Origin: Gamsiella multidivaricata | Taxonomy: Eukaryota > Mortierellomycota > Mortierellomycetes > Mortierellales > Mortierellaceae | NCBI RefSeq assembly: GCF_025024155.1 | Contig: NW_026251781.1 | Coordinates: 1 to 64,000, forward strand | Length of the DNA stretch: 64,000 bases | Reading direction: 5' to 3' | Shown here: one piece after another, positions 1 to 11,204 of the stretch | How positions within the stretch are numbered: position 1 is the first letter of the stretch | Layout of the letters: the number at the start of each line of letters is the position of its first letter | Program-made: the position numbers and the translations under genes | The notes under the pieces: generated by a model | The model's input: the letters and a program-made list of their open reading frames with translations, nothing else | Told to the model about the DNA's origin: nothing | Databases searched by the model: none

Positions 1-276
1 CATTTGTCGAGGCCCATTTCACCCCCTCCTCGCGGGAAGGGGACGAATGAAATCGAGCCTGTATTCTGTAATGAAAACGAGAGGGGGGGATGGATTGCCA
101 TTTCCTTTTATCGCCACAGGCCTGTCCATCTCTCTCTTTTTTTCTTATTTCACCCTCTCCCTCCCTTCTCTCTCGCTCTCTCTCTCTCTCCCTCTCGTCC
201 CCATAGCCCTCCGTCTCACCCCCCTCTACCCTCCCTCACCTTCGTGCCTGCAAGCGGCCCTACCACCGAATCAACA

Positions 277-1353
277 ATGGCCCCATCACACCTCTCGCTC
301 CGGGGCGGTCCCTCCTCCACTGAGGTCCTCCCCCAGATGCCCTTCCCTGCCCACACCGCCCTCGACCGCCATGTCTCCCCCTCGTCATCATCATCGTCAC
401 CATCCCCAAAGCGCTCCCCCCGGCACTCAGACACATCCACAGACCCTTTCATCTCCTCCAGAAACGACTTCCAGCCCATATCCTCACAGCAACCATCCAC
501 CTCCACCAACTCCAAGCTCGACCCCTCCGTCTCCTTCGCAGCACCCTCGCCACCAAGGTCCCCCTCCTCGAAACAATCATCCAGTCTATCCTCCCAGTCC
601 CTGGCGTCTCTCACGCCTTCCATGTCCCCGTCGTCCATCATCTCATTACAGCGGAGTGCGCGGCAAGAAAAGAGACACATCCGTGTGCCTGTAAATGACC
701 ATCACCACCAAAAGAACCACAAGCAATCCTCTCCCTCCACAGGAGCGTACATGGTCAAGGGCAGCAGCGTAAATCGCTCAGCGATGCTACAAAATAGCAG
801 CGCTGCTCAATTCGACGAAAAGGAAAAGGAAAAGGAAAAGGAAAAGGCCGCAAAGTTAAATCGGGGTACCAACAGCAGCTCTAAAATGAGCACAAAGGGG
901 AATCGATTCTCAAGCTGGGCTTCGTCCATTCGGCAGACGCTATCCCCTTCTTCGAAAAAGGCAGCAGTCGCCAAATCCAAGGAGGTGTCATCGGCACCAA
1001 CACCATCTGCATCCAAAACACCCATATCGCCCGTATCGCCTCAAGAGTCGCCTAGCCCTGTCAAGAACGAGAAATCAAGCACAAAACCGCAAGACCATAC
1101 CCCTCGCTCCAATGCCAATGTCAATGTCAATGCCAAAGCCAAAGCCAATGCTGGCACTACCAAGACTACAGAAGCAACAGTACTCAAGTCGGCCAATATC
1201 TCCCACTCAAGTACTACGACCTCATCCGGATCCACACCCTCACAGCAGCCAAGGATTCGCATACTGTTGCAAGGCCGGAGTAAGAAGATTGGATCCGGAC
1301 TCATCACCGTCTTCTGCATCGTAGCCGTCGTTATCCTCATCGTCTTATGCTAA
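277..1353 (+). CDS. Ser-rich tail-anchored membrane protein, unknown function
   Basis: Single-exon ORF of 358 residues from the ATG at 277. The frame is open upstream to the window edge, but that part translates low-complexity pyrimidine-rich DNA, so I take the first ATG after the CT-rich leader. The protein is rich in Ser, Pro and Thr, with a KE-repeat near residue 185 and an alternating Asn/Ala/Val/Lys stretch near residue 285. The last 20 residues form a hydrophobic segment (GLITVFCIVAVVILIVLC) directly after a basic patch (GRSKK), the layout of a tail-anchored protein inserted in the ER or another endomembrane. No catalytic domain is visible and I do not recognise the family. It lies tail-to-tail with the next gene, 195 bp away. 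Confidence 0.6.
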   Translation: MAPSHLSLRGGPSSTEVLPQMPFPAHTALDRHVSPSSSSSSPSPKRSPRHSDTSTDPFISSRNDFQPISSQQPSTSTNSKLDPSVSFAAPSPPRSPSSKQSSSLSSQSLASLTPSMSPSSIISLQRSARQEKRHIRVPVNDHHHQKNHKQSSPSTGAYMVKGSSVNRSAMLQNSSAAQFDEKEKEKEKEKAAKLNRGTNSSSKMSTKGNRFSSWASSIRQTLSPSSKKAAVAKSKEVSSAPTPSASKTPISPVSPQESPSPVKNEKSSTKPQDHTPRSNANVNVNAKAKANAGTTKTTEATVLKSANISHSSTTTSSGSTPSQQPRIRILLQGRSKKIGSGLITVFCIVAVVILIVLC

Positions 1354-1548
1354 AGAACCAACACTCTCCCTACACTCCCCCTGTACATAGAATCATTTAC
1401 AAATTGACATTAAAGCAAACGAGTTAACGACCCCCAGGCATTCATCAAGCGCATCCATTCCGCTTCTTTATTGTAATGCGCCTATCCGAACGTCCGAGAC
1501 TCAACATTTTGCATTCCAAAATGGAAAGTCCCCCCCCCCTCAGACAGT

Positions 1549-4071
1549 TTAAACCGCAAAGACAGAAGACACAGAACGTGCTCCGTCAAAGATAAATGTA
1601 TTGTCCATAGGGATGTACTGATGCGTGATCAACTTGATGACCTCTTGACTGACAACACCTCCAATAAACGAAGCAATGTTATGGATCGATCCGTTTCCGT
1701 AGCGACAGCTAGCATGGTGGATATGGAAATAGAAAGATGAGTTCGGCATCCAGAAGGAATTGAAGATGCGAGCGACATCACGATTCGATGCTGCCTAAAA
1801 AAAAAACAAATTTTCGTTCCGCTTACATTTCGTAAGTCAGGTCCTTCGAGATAGCGTCCTTGTCGATGCCCCAGGACTGCAGCAGTGTAGTTACGTTCGT
1901 ATGCAATTGATCCACATCGTCCTCCCAGTCCTCTCCCTCGCCAGGGTATCGTCCGTGGTCATCATGGAACGAGTCCGACGCACGCAGAAGAACATAGAAA
2001 GGGAACACAGAGTCAGGGTCCGACAGCCACGATGCTAGGTTTTTCCAGATCGAATCAAAAACAATCCAGTTAATTCGTCTGACACAATCCAGTTAATTCA
2101 TCTGACACAATCCCGCATTCATATTTGCCCATAGTTTAAATCGCTCATTAAAAAAACGCACAAATCTGCTTTGTCTTGGACTGATGGTATTCCTCCTCAA
2201 GGCTACGGTAGCGAATGACCTTAAGGAATGCAGAATACTTGCAGAAGCTCTCGATTTCCTGTAGCGAGATCGATCCTGGAGCCAGCCCTAAAGATTCCAA
2301 CAGCGATTCGACAATCCTTGAAACCTCCTGAACATCCTGCTTTGCCTTGGTTTTGTAGCTAATTTCGTCATATATTGGAAAAAATAAATAAAGAAGTAAG
2401 ATAGAGATATCAACAAGAGGTCCATATCTCAGGCGCTGCAGCATGGCAAATGGTTATCCAGCCAGTAGCCTACATGTTTTGAAGGGTCACGTAGCTGTCC
2501 GTCTGAGCTTTCATATCCGGAATGGTGCCCGAGAGCGGAAGCAGACCTCCGCTCTTTGATGGGTCGTTCACAAAGTCCCTCACCGCACGCGCGAGGATCC
2601 AAAAGTTGTCGGACTAGCGAAGAGAAATGACACCAATACATATTAGCAAAAAAAAAAAAAGCTCGAATCAATATACAGCTCCCTTATAACGTGTCTTGAT
2701 CACTAGTCCATCGCCACTACCTCCACTGTCAAATTCTCGCATTTTGGATCGTTGAAAAGGTCCTTGATAGCACTTGGCACAACGGTAGGTTGACACGATC
2801 TCAAGACAGAATTAATCGCTTCTTCGAAATTCTCGTCGTCTGCGGACCGCATTCCAGACTTGATATTGGTCTTGAGTTGGTTCTTCTCTGCATATGTCGA
2901 GGGGATCATGCCGCCATGCTACAAGCAGAGAAAGATTAGGAGATGTATTAGTGAACTGAGGTAGATAAAGAGAAAAAAACCAATATATGCAAGACGCATC
3001 CAAGCACTAACCTCCTGCTTCCATTCACCCATGTACTTCAACAGGATCGCCACATAAGGGATATGACCGAACTCAAGTCCATCCTTTGTGTTGAAGTCAA
3101 ATGACTTTGCGTAAGCGCTGAGTTCCGGGAATGGAGCATCGATGCGCAGATCGGCAACATTATCTGGGTGGGTCTCCACAACTGAAAAAAGAGCGGGTTA
3201 AAAATGCTTTGATCCTCGAATTGGGTATCCTTTTCAATTGCATGCCAAATGATTCCATGGTCTTACTTGCATGCTCAGGAACAGCGATTCTGGCAGCACC
3301 AATGAGTCCGACTGTCTTGACCCAAACGAACGTGGTCTTTCTCTTTCCTGCGGGACCGCCATTGCCACCGTTGGCATTAACATCTTGACCGTTTACCCAG
3401 CAAAGTCCGGCAATCTTTTCTGCGGTCTCACGCGTGACATCCGAGGCAACGACCAATGAGAACTGTGCCAGATATCCGGGGTCCTCTTTGAGAATAGTGA
3501 GAATGTCCTTGTCGACCCAATGACCCTTGACATCCTCGTTCAGCTCGCCAAGGAGCTCACAGGCACGTCTCGCCCGTGATGAACCAAGACTGTCAAAGTC
3601 GAGGAAGAAGTTGGATCCAATATCGTTTTGGGTGACGGTGCCTTGGTCGACTACGGTAAACTGGCCGATACCTAGAGACTCGTAATGACAATGTTACATG
3701 TCGTTAAGAAGACCGAGTAAAAGAGAGTACGGTGCCTTAGGTATCGCTAAAAGATATGACCTGACATTACCAGGAAGAACCAGATTCTTGAGGATCTCAC
3801 AGCCGGCTGCTGTTGCGTTTATGAGAAGGATATGTGCGGACTCGAGGGCATCCTGACCACTGCTGCCCCACAATCTATACGGATGATATTAGATGACATT
3901 GGATAGCATTGGATAGCATTGGATAGAATGCCAGGTTAGAAGTGATCCGCAGTCGATACTTTGTCGCGCCGAGTTGTATTGCGCGCAAAAAAAACGACGC
4001 GTATGACATTTCATGCAGCGGTGGGGTCCGTACCTGAGCTGTCGGTCGTATTTCTGAGTTCTTGCGTCCAT
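1549..4071 (-). CDS. ULA1: NEDD8-activating enzyme E1 regulatory subunit (ULA1/NAE1/APPBP1)
   Basis: Multi-exon gene. Exon 1 starts with [13 protein letters not shown] at 4071 and splices (donor in CTCAG|GTACGG) to an exon beginning [18 protein letters not shown], the classic N-terminus of the NAE1/ULA1 adenylation fold. Later exons give the HPDN-containing block, an [11 protein letters not shown] block, [17 protein letters not shown] and the C-terminal pieces [30 protein letters not shown] and [20 protein letters not shown], all in the family's order. The protein pairs with the catalytic UBA3 subunit to adenylate NEDD8; regulatory subunits lack the catalytic cysteine. About nine short introns interrupt it, not all resolved. 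It is divergent from the p32 gene (268 bp between the ATGs). Its substrate NEDD8 is encoded 6 kb away. Confidence 0.92.
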
Positions 4072-4339
4072 GTTTGTGATGCAAGTTGCTTGACGATGGA
4101 GTGGGTATTGGGGTGCTGATGAAGGAAGGAATGAGCAAGTCCTGCATGGGCGGTGCTTCAAAGGAAGGAAGGAACTCTCCGGTCTCAAGTAAGTTCGTGA
4201 CTGTACTACTCCCACGGTGGGGGGCCCTTTATTTCCTTTATTGCCGCGCGGATCTTTTTCTTTGTTTCGATCCTTTTCTTTCACCACCACCATCGCCACC
4301 ACCACCACCACAGCAACAACAACCGCTTTCTTTCTAATC
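4072..4339. promoter_or_regulatory. Shared divergent intergenic region, ULA1 and p32 genes
   Basis: The 268 bases between the ULA1 and p32/MAM33 start codons must hold both promoters and leaders. The p32 side has a CT-rich stretch and CACCA/CAACAA repeats just before the ATG. No clear TATA box is visible. Confidence 0.5.
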
Positions 4340-5397
4340 ATGTTCGCCCTTCGCACCGCCGTTGCCCGCGCCATGCCCGCCTTGGCCATGCGTGCTGCTG
4401 TCATTCCCAAGATCGCTGTCTCGCCCGCTATGATGGCTCGTGTCGGATCCGCCTCGGCCTTCCGCTCATTCTCCAACACTCCCTTGGCCTGGAGCAAGAG
4501 TAAGCACACAGGAGAAACTTTTTCACAAGCAATGAGTAGACGTACTTTATCAGTCCGATCGACTAATTTAGGCTCTTGTCTGTCTGATTGATATCTGCTA
4601 GCCGACAAGGAGCTGGTGACCGTTCTCGATAACGAGATCAAGCACGAGGAGGAGCAGAGTGAGGAAGTCCCCGACTATATCACCAACTACTTGAAGACCA
4701 GCCCCTTCCAGATCACGGATAAGGCCGGCTCGGATGAGGTCGTCTTGACTCGCAAGTTTGGCAACGAAGAGTAAGTAATTGCGCTGGACTTTTTTTTTTT
4801 TTACTCTATGTTCTTGCATCTAACATGTAATACTGTACTTATCATCGCGCTATTTTGTATTCTGTAAATGATCATAGCATCAAGATTGTGTTCTCTGTCT
4901 CGGATATCAACGCTGCTGATGATGAGGAGGATCTGGAGCTGGAGGAAGAACTCGAGGAGGACGGTCAGCAGCAATCGACCCAGCAGAACCTTTCTGCCTC
5001 TGGAGATGATGAGGAGGAGGAGGAAGGTCCCTTTGATTCGTTGACCTTCCCTGTCCGCTGCTTGATCACAATCTCGAAGCCCAATGCTGGAAGCATCTCT
5101 GTTGATGCAATTGCTCAGGATGGAGCCTTTATTGTCGAATCAATCTCCAACGTCAAGGACACTGCTCTTGCGACTGCCTCGACTGCGGAGGCCGACTGGG
5201 AGAAGCGTGGATTGTACAGCGGACCTCCATTTGGCGAGTTGGACGAGGAGCTCCAGATCACTTTTGAAAAGTTTTTGGAGGAGCGTCAGATCGATGAGGA
5301 ATTGGCCAACTTTGTGCCAGGCTATGTTTTCCACAAGGACCAGGTCGAGTACACCAACTGGCTCAAGGAGCTGAAGGGATTCGTTGCTGCCAATTAA
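4340..5397 (+). CDS. MAM33: Mitochondrial p32/MAM33 family acidic matrix protein
   Basis: Three exons, 4340-4499, 4602-4770 and 4878-5397, join in frame to 282 residues. The first 50 residues are a mitochondrial presequence, rich in Arg, Ala and Ser with few acids (MFALRTAVARAMPALAMRA). The mature part has the MAM33/p32 layout: a helix with DYITNYLKTSPFQI, a beta sheet interrupted by a long acidic loop (DDEEDLELEEELEEDG, residues about 125-160), then ending in a helix with FVHKDQ-like FHKDQVEYTNWLKELKGF. The family forms acidic doughnut trimers in the matrix and supports mitochondrial translation and oxidative phosphorylation. A polyadenylation signal AATAAA lies at 5488. Confidence 0.9.
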
Positions 5398-5892
5398 GCA
5401 CCATATCAACCAAGCACTCTCACTCTTACCCAATTATTACTACAACTTTCACGCATCCCATTCCCATCGTACATAGTTCTTCAACGCAATAAAAGCGAAG
5501 ACAAAAAAAAAAAAAAAAAAAAAGCAAAGAAGCTGAAGGAAGGTGATAGACCAGTGGTGATGATCGCGAGTGAAGCAGCCTTGGGACAAGGGTCCATGAT
5601 AGAGGCATGGCTACACGTGATATCGGATTTATTGGGCGACGGATCGGAAGAGGATTTGATCGCAAAAAAAGAGTCGCACGTCTTACATGAGAGCGCTTCC
5701 GCGCTGTTTACGCTCCCTTCACTTCGGATTCCCATTTCTCGATCCGTTCTTCACCCATCACTCCTCCACTCCTTCGCTCCACTCCACTCCTTCCTTCACC
5801 TCTCTCCTCTTTCTTTTTTCTTTCTATTCATTTCCTTGAACCGGGCGGTCCCTCTTCTCTTCGTCTCTTCCTCTCGAAAGCACTCTCTCACC
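5398..5892. other. Intergenic: 3' UTR of p32 gene and promoter of SDH1
   Basis: About 495 bases without a gene. It holds AATAAA at 5488-5493, a run of about 20 A at 5504-5523, and a long CT-rich stretch at 5710-5890 that forms the leader of the SDH1 gene. Nothing else is recognised. Confidence 0.5.
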
Positions 5893-8685
5893 ATGTTCCG
5901 AGTCCAGACTGCCTCCAACATCCTGGTACGTGCTCTCCTTCACGTTCCTCCGATGGCAAAACCTGTCTTCGTGTTGCATCCCTTTCAGTACTTTTTTTTC
6001 TTTTTTTGTTTTGATGGAGCTTGGCTGTCTATGCTCTTTCGGCCTCGGCTGCTTCACTTTCACTTCCAGTACAGCTCCGATGGTTGCTTGTCGCGTGTCT
6101 TTTGCCCTTTCTTGTGCTCGGTTTTTTCGTGGTTCCTGACCTAAAAAAAAAAAATGCACACGGAGCCGGAATATTCTCGCTTCAAAAGGAAACCCCATCC
6201 GCCATCACTAATCGATTTGCGTCCTCCTTTTTTCGCTTCACATCATCGGGCTTTCTTCTTCTCGGTAATGACCCATTACAGCGCCGCACTGGTATGTACC
6301 GATGACTTTTTTTTGTCGAATTAGATCCTGCATCGGAAACAACTTGGTTGAATTTTTTTTCCGAAGTGTCTAACATACCCTTTTCTTTATTTTTTATCAA
6401 TCGTTTAGCTGCCAGCCGTGCCTTCCACACCTCGCGTCCTGCGATGCAGGTCTTTGCGTCCAAGCCCTTGAACGCCAAGGAGACCTCGGTACGGATGAAT
6501 GAGCTTGTATCCGGTCTTTTGAAATCTCCGAGCTTTTAGTCTGGCATATGAACTAACGATCCCGCTTCTCCCCTCTCCCCACTCGCCTTGGTCTTTCCTT
6601 GTTTGGGTCTTCCCCGCAAAAAAAAAAAAAAAAAAAAATGTGTATTCAATTGCACACACAAACAGAGCCCTATTACGTCCAAGTACCCCATCATCGACCA
6701 CACCTACGATGCCCTTGTCATCGGTGCCGGTGGTGCCGGTCTCCGTGCTGCCTTCGGTCTTGCTGAGGCTGGTCTCAACACTGCCTGTATCTCCAAGCTC
6801 TTCCCTACCCGTTCCCACACCGTCGCCGCCCAGGTAAAATAAGCTCAGGGGATCATAAGATCGTTGTATTGCATGAATGGTCGCAAAGCAATTAAATACT
6901 AACGCCCAGTTTTGCTTTTTTGTTTCTTCTCATCCATTGCGATTTTCATAGGGTGGTGTCAATGCTGCTCTCGGTAACATGGGCGAGGATGACTGGAGAT
7001 GGCACATGTACGATACCGTCAAGGGTTCCGACTGGCTCGGTGATCAGGATGCTATCCATTACATGTGTCGCGAGGCTCCCCACAGTGTTATCGAGTTGGA
7101 GCATTATGGTGTCCCCTTCTCCAGAACCAAGGAGGGCAAGATTTACCAGCGTGCCTTTGGTGGTCAGAGTTTGAAGTTCGGCGAGGGTAAGTTATGACCA
7201 TTGCTTTCGCTATTACTCGTGCCGTTGATTAGATTGCACACACAATACTGACCCAGAATTGCTTTTTGAACATGATCGTTGATAGGTGGTCAGGCTTACC
7301 GCTGCGCTGCCGTCGCTGATCGTACCGGTCACTCGATCCTTCACACCCTTTATGGCCAGTCCCTCCGCCACAACACCAACTTCTTCATCGAGTATTTCGC
7401 CATGGATCTCATCATGGAGAACGGCGAGTGCCGTGGTGTCATTGCCATGAACATGGAGGACGGTACCCTCCACCGCTTCCGCGCCCATAAGACTGTGCTT
7501 GCCACCGGAGGATACGGCCGTGCTTACTTCTCCTGCACCTCTGCCCACACTTGCACTGGTGACGGTAACGCCATGGTTGCCCGTGCCGGTCTTCCCCTGC
7601 AGGACTTGGAGTTTGTCCAGTTCCATCCCACTGGTATTTACGGTGCCGGATGCCTGATCACTGAGGGTTCTCGCGGTGAGGGTGGATACCTTTTGAACTC
7701 GGAGGGTGAGCGTTTCATGGAGCGTTATGCCCCCACTGCCAAGGATCTTGCCTCCCGTGATGTTGTCTCCCGTTCGATGACCATGGAGATCCGCGAGGGT
7801 CGCGGCGTGGGCCCCGAGAAGGACCATATCTACCTCCAGCTCTCTCACTTGCCTGCCTCTGTCCTCCACGAGCGTCTCCCCGGTATCTCTGAGACCGCTG
7901 CTATTTTCTCCGGAGTCGATGTCACCAAGGAGCCCATCCCCGTCTTGCCCACTGTCCACTACAACATGGGTGGTATCCCCACCAAGTACACTGGTGAAGT
8001 CTTGACCGTTGACGAGAACGGAAACGACAAGGTCGTCCCTGGTCTGTACGCCGCCGGTGAGGCTGCCTGTGTGTCAGTCCACGGTGCCAACCGTTTGGGT
8101 GCCAACTCGCTCTTGGATATCGTCGTCTTTGGTCGTGCTTGCGCCCACCACATCCGCGACAACTTGGAGCCCAACACTCCCCACCGTCCCTTGGCCGCTG
8201 ATGCCGGTGCAGAGTCGATCGCCAACTTGGACAAGCTTCGCTATGCCACTGGCCCTATCTCGACTGCCGCTCTCCGCTTGAACATGCAGAAGGTTATGCA
8301 GAACGATGCTGCCGTGTTCCGTATGCAGTCGTCTTTGGATGAGGGTGTCGAGAAGATTGACAAGGTGTTCAAGTCGTTCAAGGATGTCGGTGTCACTGAC
8401 CGCAGCATGATCTGGAACTCTGACCTGGTCGAGACCCTCGAGCTCCAGAACCTGTTGACGTGTGCTGCTCAGACGATGCACTCGGCTAGTGCCCGCAAGG
8501 AGTCCCGTGGAGCTCACGCACGTGAGGATTTCCAGGAGCGTGATGATAAGAACTGGATGAAGCACACTTTGTCATGGCAGAACCAGGAGACTGGCGAGGT
8601 TAAGCTGAGCTACCGTGCTGTTACTAGCAAGACCTTGGACGAGAACGAGTGCAAGTCTGTTCCTCCCAAGAAACGTGTCTACTAA
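5893..8685 (+). CDS. SDH1: Succinate dehydrogenase flavoprotein subunit, mitochondrial
   Basis: Six exons, 5893-5925, 6282-6291, 6409-6488, 6666-6833, 6952-7186 and 7286-8685, give 641 residues, the usual SDHA length. A presequence ([15 protein letters not shown]) precedes the Rossmann FAD-binding motif ([20 protein letters not shown]). [17 protein letters not shown] contains the histidine that carries covalent FAD, and the catalytic region shows [19 protein letters not shown] and [16 protein letters not shown]. It is the catalytic subunit of complex II, oxidising succinate to fumarate in the TCA cycle. Exon 2 is a 10-nt microexon: exon 1 and exon 3 are out of frame without it. An AATAAA lies at 8772. 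The gene is tail-to-tail with PFD1. Confidence 0.97.
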
Positions 8686-9034
8686 GTGTATGTGACGGAG
8701 AGGTATAGGAGAAAGAAGAGGTAGATTGAACGGGGGAGCATGCTGTTGTTGTTTTTTTAATCGTTTGACCAAATAAAATAAATGAATTCATTCAATAATG
8801 AAACGCTCTTTGTTTTATTCGATGGCTGACCGAGATCCAAGGTCAAGGCAGGATTCAAAAATGACGCCACTAACGTTGCTCCTTTCAATTGCTCCTGGTC
8901 CTGGGGATTGACACCGACGACTCCCTTCTTTTTTTTTCGGAACAACAACGCGATACAGTGTCGATATCGATATCGATGTCGATGTCAATGTCGATTTCCG
9001 AGTCGATGGGGATTGTATAGTGTAGTGTAGTGTA
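8686..9034. other. Tail-to-tail intergenic region between SDH1 and PFD1
   Basis: About 350 bases. Contains overlapping AATAAA signals near 8772 for SDH1 and a simple GATATC/GATGTC repeat at 8963-8999. No gene seen. Confidence 0.5.
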
Positions 9035-9777
9035 TTATGCTCCCTGGGCTTGTTGGATCTGCCTGATCAGTTCCTGGAGGTTGCCCTGGGCCTCTGTCTT
9101 GTTGCGTTCCCAATAGACCCGCTTCTTATCCAATGCGGCCATATCCTTCTCCATTTCCGAAGCCCGTTCTGACAGTTCTTTTGTCAGATCCGTCAATGGT
9201 TCCTGGATAAACCTATATAAAGTACAAACAAAAAGGGAAATGAAGTTGAATTGTCAATTGGGTGCTCCGTATCCTCTTGTCAATGAGTGCTCCATATCTC
9301 CTTCTGACGCGTTCTTTCGCTGTTCAATCGAAAGTGGGGGAGGAAAAAATAAAATAAAAAAGGGCTAGTGAATGCTTACATCTTGCCGACAGACTTGTAG
9401 GTGATGGTATCTGGTGCCAATGCGGAGAGTTCCTTATTGGTGAGTTCGGAAAGACGCTTTTCCCTGTCCCTTGTCTGAATCTGTGCCTGGACCGAGGCCA
9501 CCATACGGGTGGCTTCCTGCAGCTTTGTCTGGAGATCGTGAACGATCTAGTAGGAGATGATGATGGGAGGAGAATGGGATGAGTTGTTTGCAAAAAGCGC
9601 GCAACGGAGAAGCTGATCTTTTTCCTTTTCTTTTTTTTTTCCTTTTCCTTGACAGAAAGCCGTGTTCCAGCGGGCGTCGGGGGTCCTGGGGTCCTGGGTC
9701 CTGATGGTGTCCGTCTGTCCTGGGTCATTGTTGATGGGGGATTATACCTTTCCGAGGGCCTGTTCGTTGATGGACAT
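9035..9777 (-). CDS. PFD1: Prefoldin subunit 1 (beta-type)
   Basis: Three exons on the minus strand, 9777-9748, 9546-9380 and 9212-9035, give a 124-residue protein in frame. The product is two long coiled-coil helices (IVHDLQTKLQEATRMVAS and LTKELSERASEMEKDMAAL) around a short beta hairpin with SVGKMFIQEP, the signature of beta-class prefoldin subunits; human PFDN1 has the equivalent GVGRMF. Prefoldin is the hexameric cytosolic chaperone that passes nascent actin and tubulin to CCT. Exon 1 is only 30 nt. The start is the only ATG in frame with a good donor. The gene is head-to-head with NEDD8, with 250 bp between start codons. Confidence 0.85.
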
Positions 9778-10027
9778 TTGTGATCGATCCCTTGTTCTTG
9801 GAGGTTAATGGAGAGAAAGAGAGAGAGTTTGCTTCGTGTCCAAGTGGGGGGAAAATAGAAGGCAGTGAGGGGGTTTTTTGATGTTGGTATGCCACACAGA
9901 CTATCCACGTCACAGTCATAAAAAAGAGTTTCCCCCTACTTGCGTGTTTGTTCGACTCCTTTTCCGCTACACACACGCTCTCTATCTCTTTCATCACCTT
10001 CATCCGTATATAAAAAGAAAACTCACC
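9778..10027. promoter_or_regulatory. Shared divergent promoter, PFD1 and NEDD8
   Basis: The 250 bases between two divergent start codons. An A/T-rich TATATAAA-like string sits at about 10009, but only about 20 bases from the NEDD8 ATG, which is too close to be a standard TATA box. Confidence 0.5.
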
Positions 10028-11204
10028 ATGCTCATCAAAGTCAAGGTAAGGGCGGGCAAACAGCATATTCTTTTCATCAACCCTGTTTACTATCATCACC
10101 CGTCGAGGGGGGTTTTTTTTACAAGCCGCGACATTCCTGGCTCCCGGAGGGAATGTTCTCTTTTTATATTGATTGTGAAAAAAAAAGTCCCAACACCGAG
10201 GCACTCACTCTTTATGCGTTTTTTTTTTTTTGGCTGTTATCATACATAGACACTCACCGGCAAGGAGGTACGACCACTTTTTCAGTTGTGAGACCCACCT
10301 TCACGGCTCTATCATAGGGATTTGCATACATGCAATACAATACGTGTTTGCTGAATCCGGCTTCGACAAGGTGGTGGCAAAAAAAAAGCCGACAAAAAAA
10401 AACTTGGAGTGGGACCTGACTGACACACACACAAAACTGAGCCATGGATGAGAAAGGCGCAGTTCACTGATTCGACAAAGTTGTGTAAAATGAACATTTG
10501 GAAAGCGCAGGCGCAGGACCGACAGTTTTTGCTCATCAGGGAAATGCTTCAGCATTGCCACGTCCCTCCCCCATCCTCCCCCGCCACCGCCATCGCCTGC
10601 CGCCTCTTCTTCTCTCCCAGCAGCAACAAACCAATTCATATTATGGACTATGGACTGGAGCTCGATAGCAATGTATCTGAACCCCACCCCAAAAAAAAAA
10701 ATCCGTAAGTCCCTTTCATCATTCACGCTGACGCGACTTTTTTTTTTTTTTTAGATCGAAATCGATATCGAGCCCAATGACAAGGTACGGCACTTGTGTG
10801 GTTTTCAATGGTTACTCTGTCCATGGACAAAGACTACTGGAAAAAATGATCCAGGAACACATTAGAATTAACGATATTTTTTTTGTTCATTTGAATATAG
10901 ATCACCCGTATCAAAGAACGTGTCGAGGAGAAGGAGGGTATCCCCCCAGCACAGCAGCGTTTGATTTTCGGAGGAAAGCAGATGTAAGCCACCTCTTCTC
11001 TTTCTCTTCGTTCAAAGAAGGATGGATCGGGATTTTGTTTATTGTGTCTGTTGTTTTCTAAATCTGCCTGCTCTATGGTTTCTTTTTTTCTTTGTTGTTG
11101 TGTGTTCTTATCTCTACAGGGCTGATGATCGTTTGGCGTCGGACTACAACATCGAGGGCGGCTCTGTTCTTCATTTGGTGCTTGCTCTTCGCGGAGGTTG
11201 CTAA
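10028..11204 (+). CDS. RUB1: NEDD8/RUB1 ubiquitin-like modifier precursor
   Basis: Five small exons, 10028-10045, 10250-10267, 10755-10784, 10901-10983 and 11120-11204, give 77 residues starting MLIKVKTLTGKEIEIDIEP. The sequence [20 protein letters not shown] and the ending LALRGG are diagnostic of NEDD8 rather than ubiquitin (ubiquitin has LRLRGG). One residue, Cys, follows the GG, so a C-terminal hydrolase must remove it before activation. NEDD8 is activated by ULA1-UBA3 and attached to cullins. The first three exons are 18, 18 and 30 nt, and all splice in phase 0. Confidence 0.96.

Noticed and set aside
4..276. N-terminal extension of the first protein
   Set aside because: Open frame but made of CT-rich leader sequence encoding Leu/Ser/Pro runs; the ATG at 277 follows it as in other genes here.
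9324..10204. Minus-strand frames over the PFD1 exons and NEDD8 promoter
   Set aside because: They read through introns of PFD1; the spliced prefoldin frame explains the region.
10028..11204. Ubiquitin rather than NEDD8
   Set aside because: MLIKVKTLTGKEIEI and LALRGG match NEDD8; ubiquitin starts MQIFVKT and ends LRLRGG.
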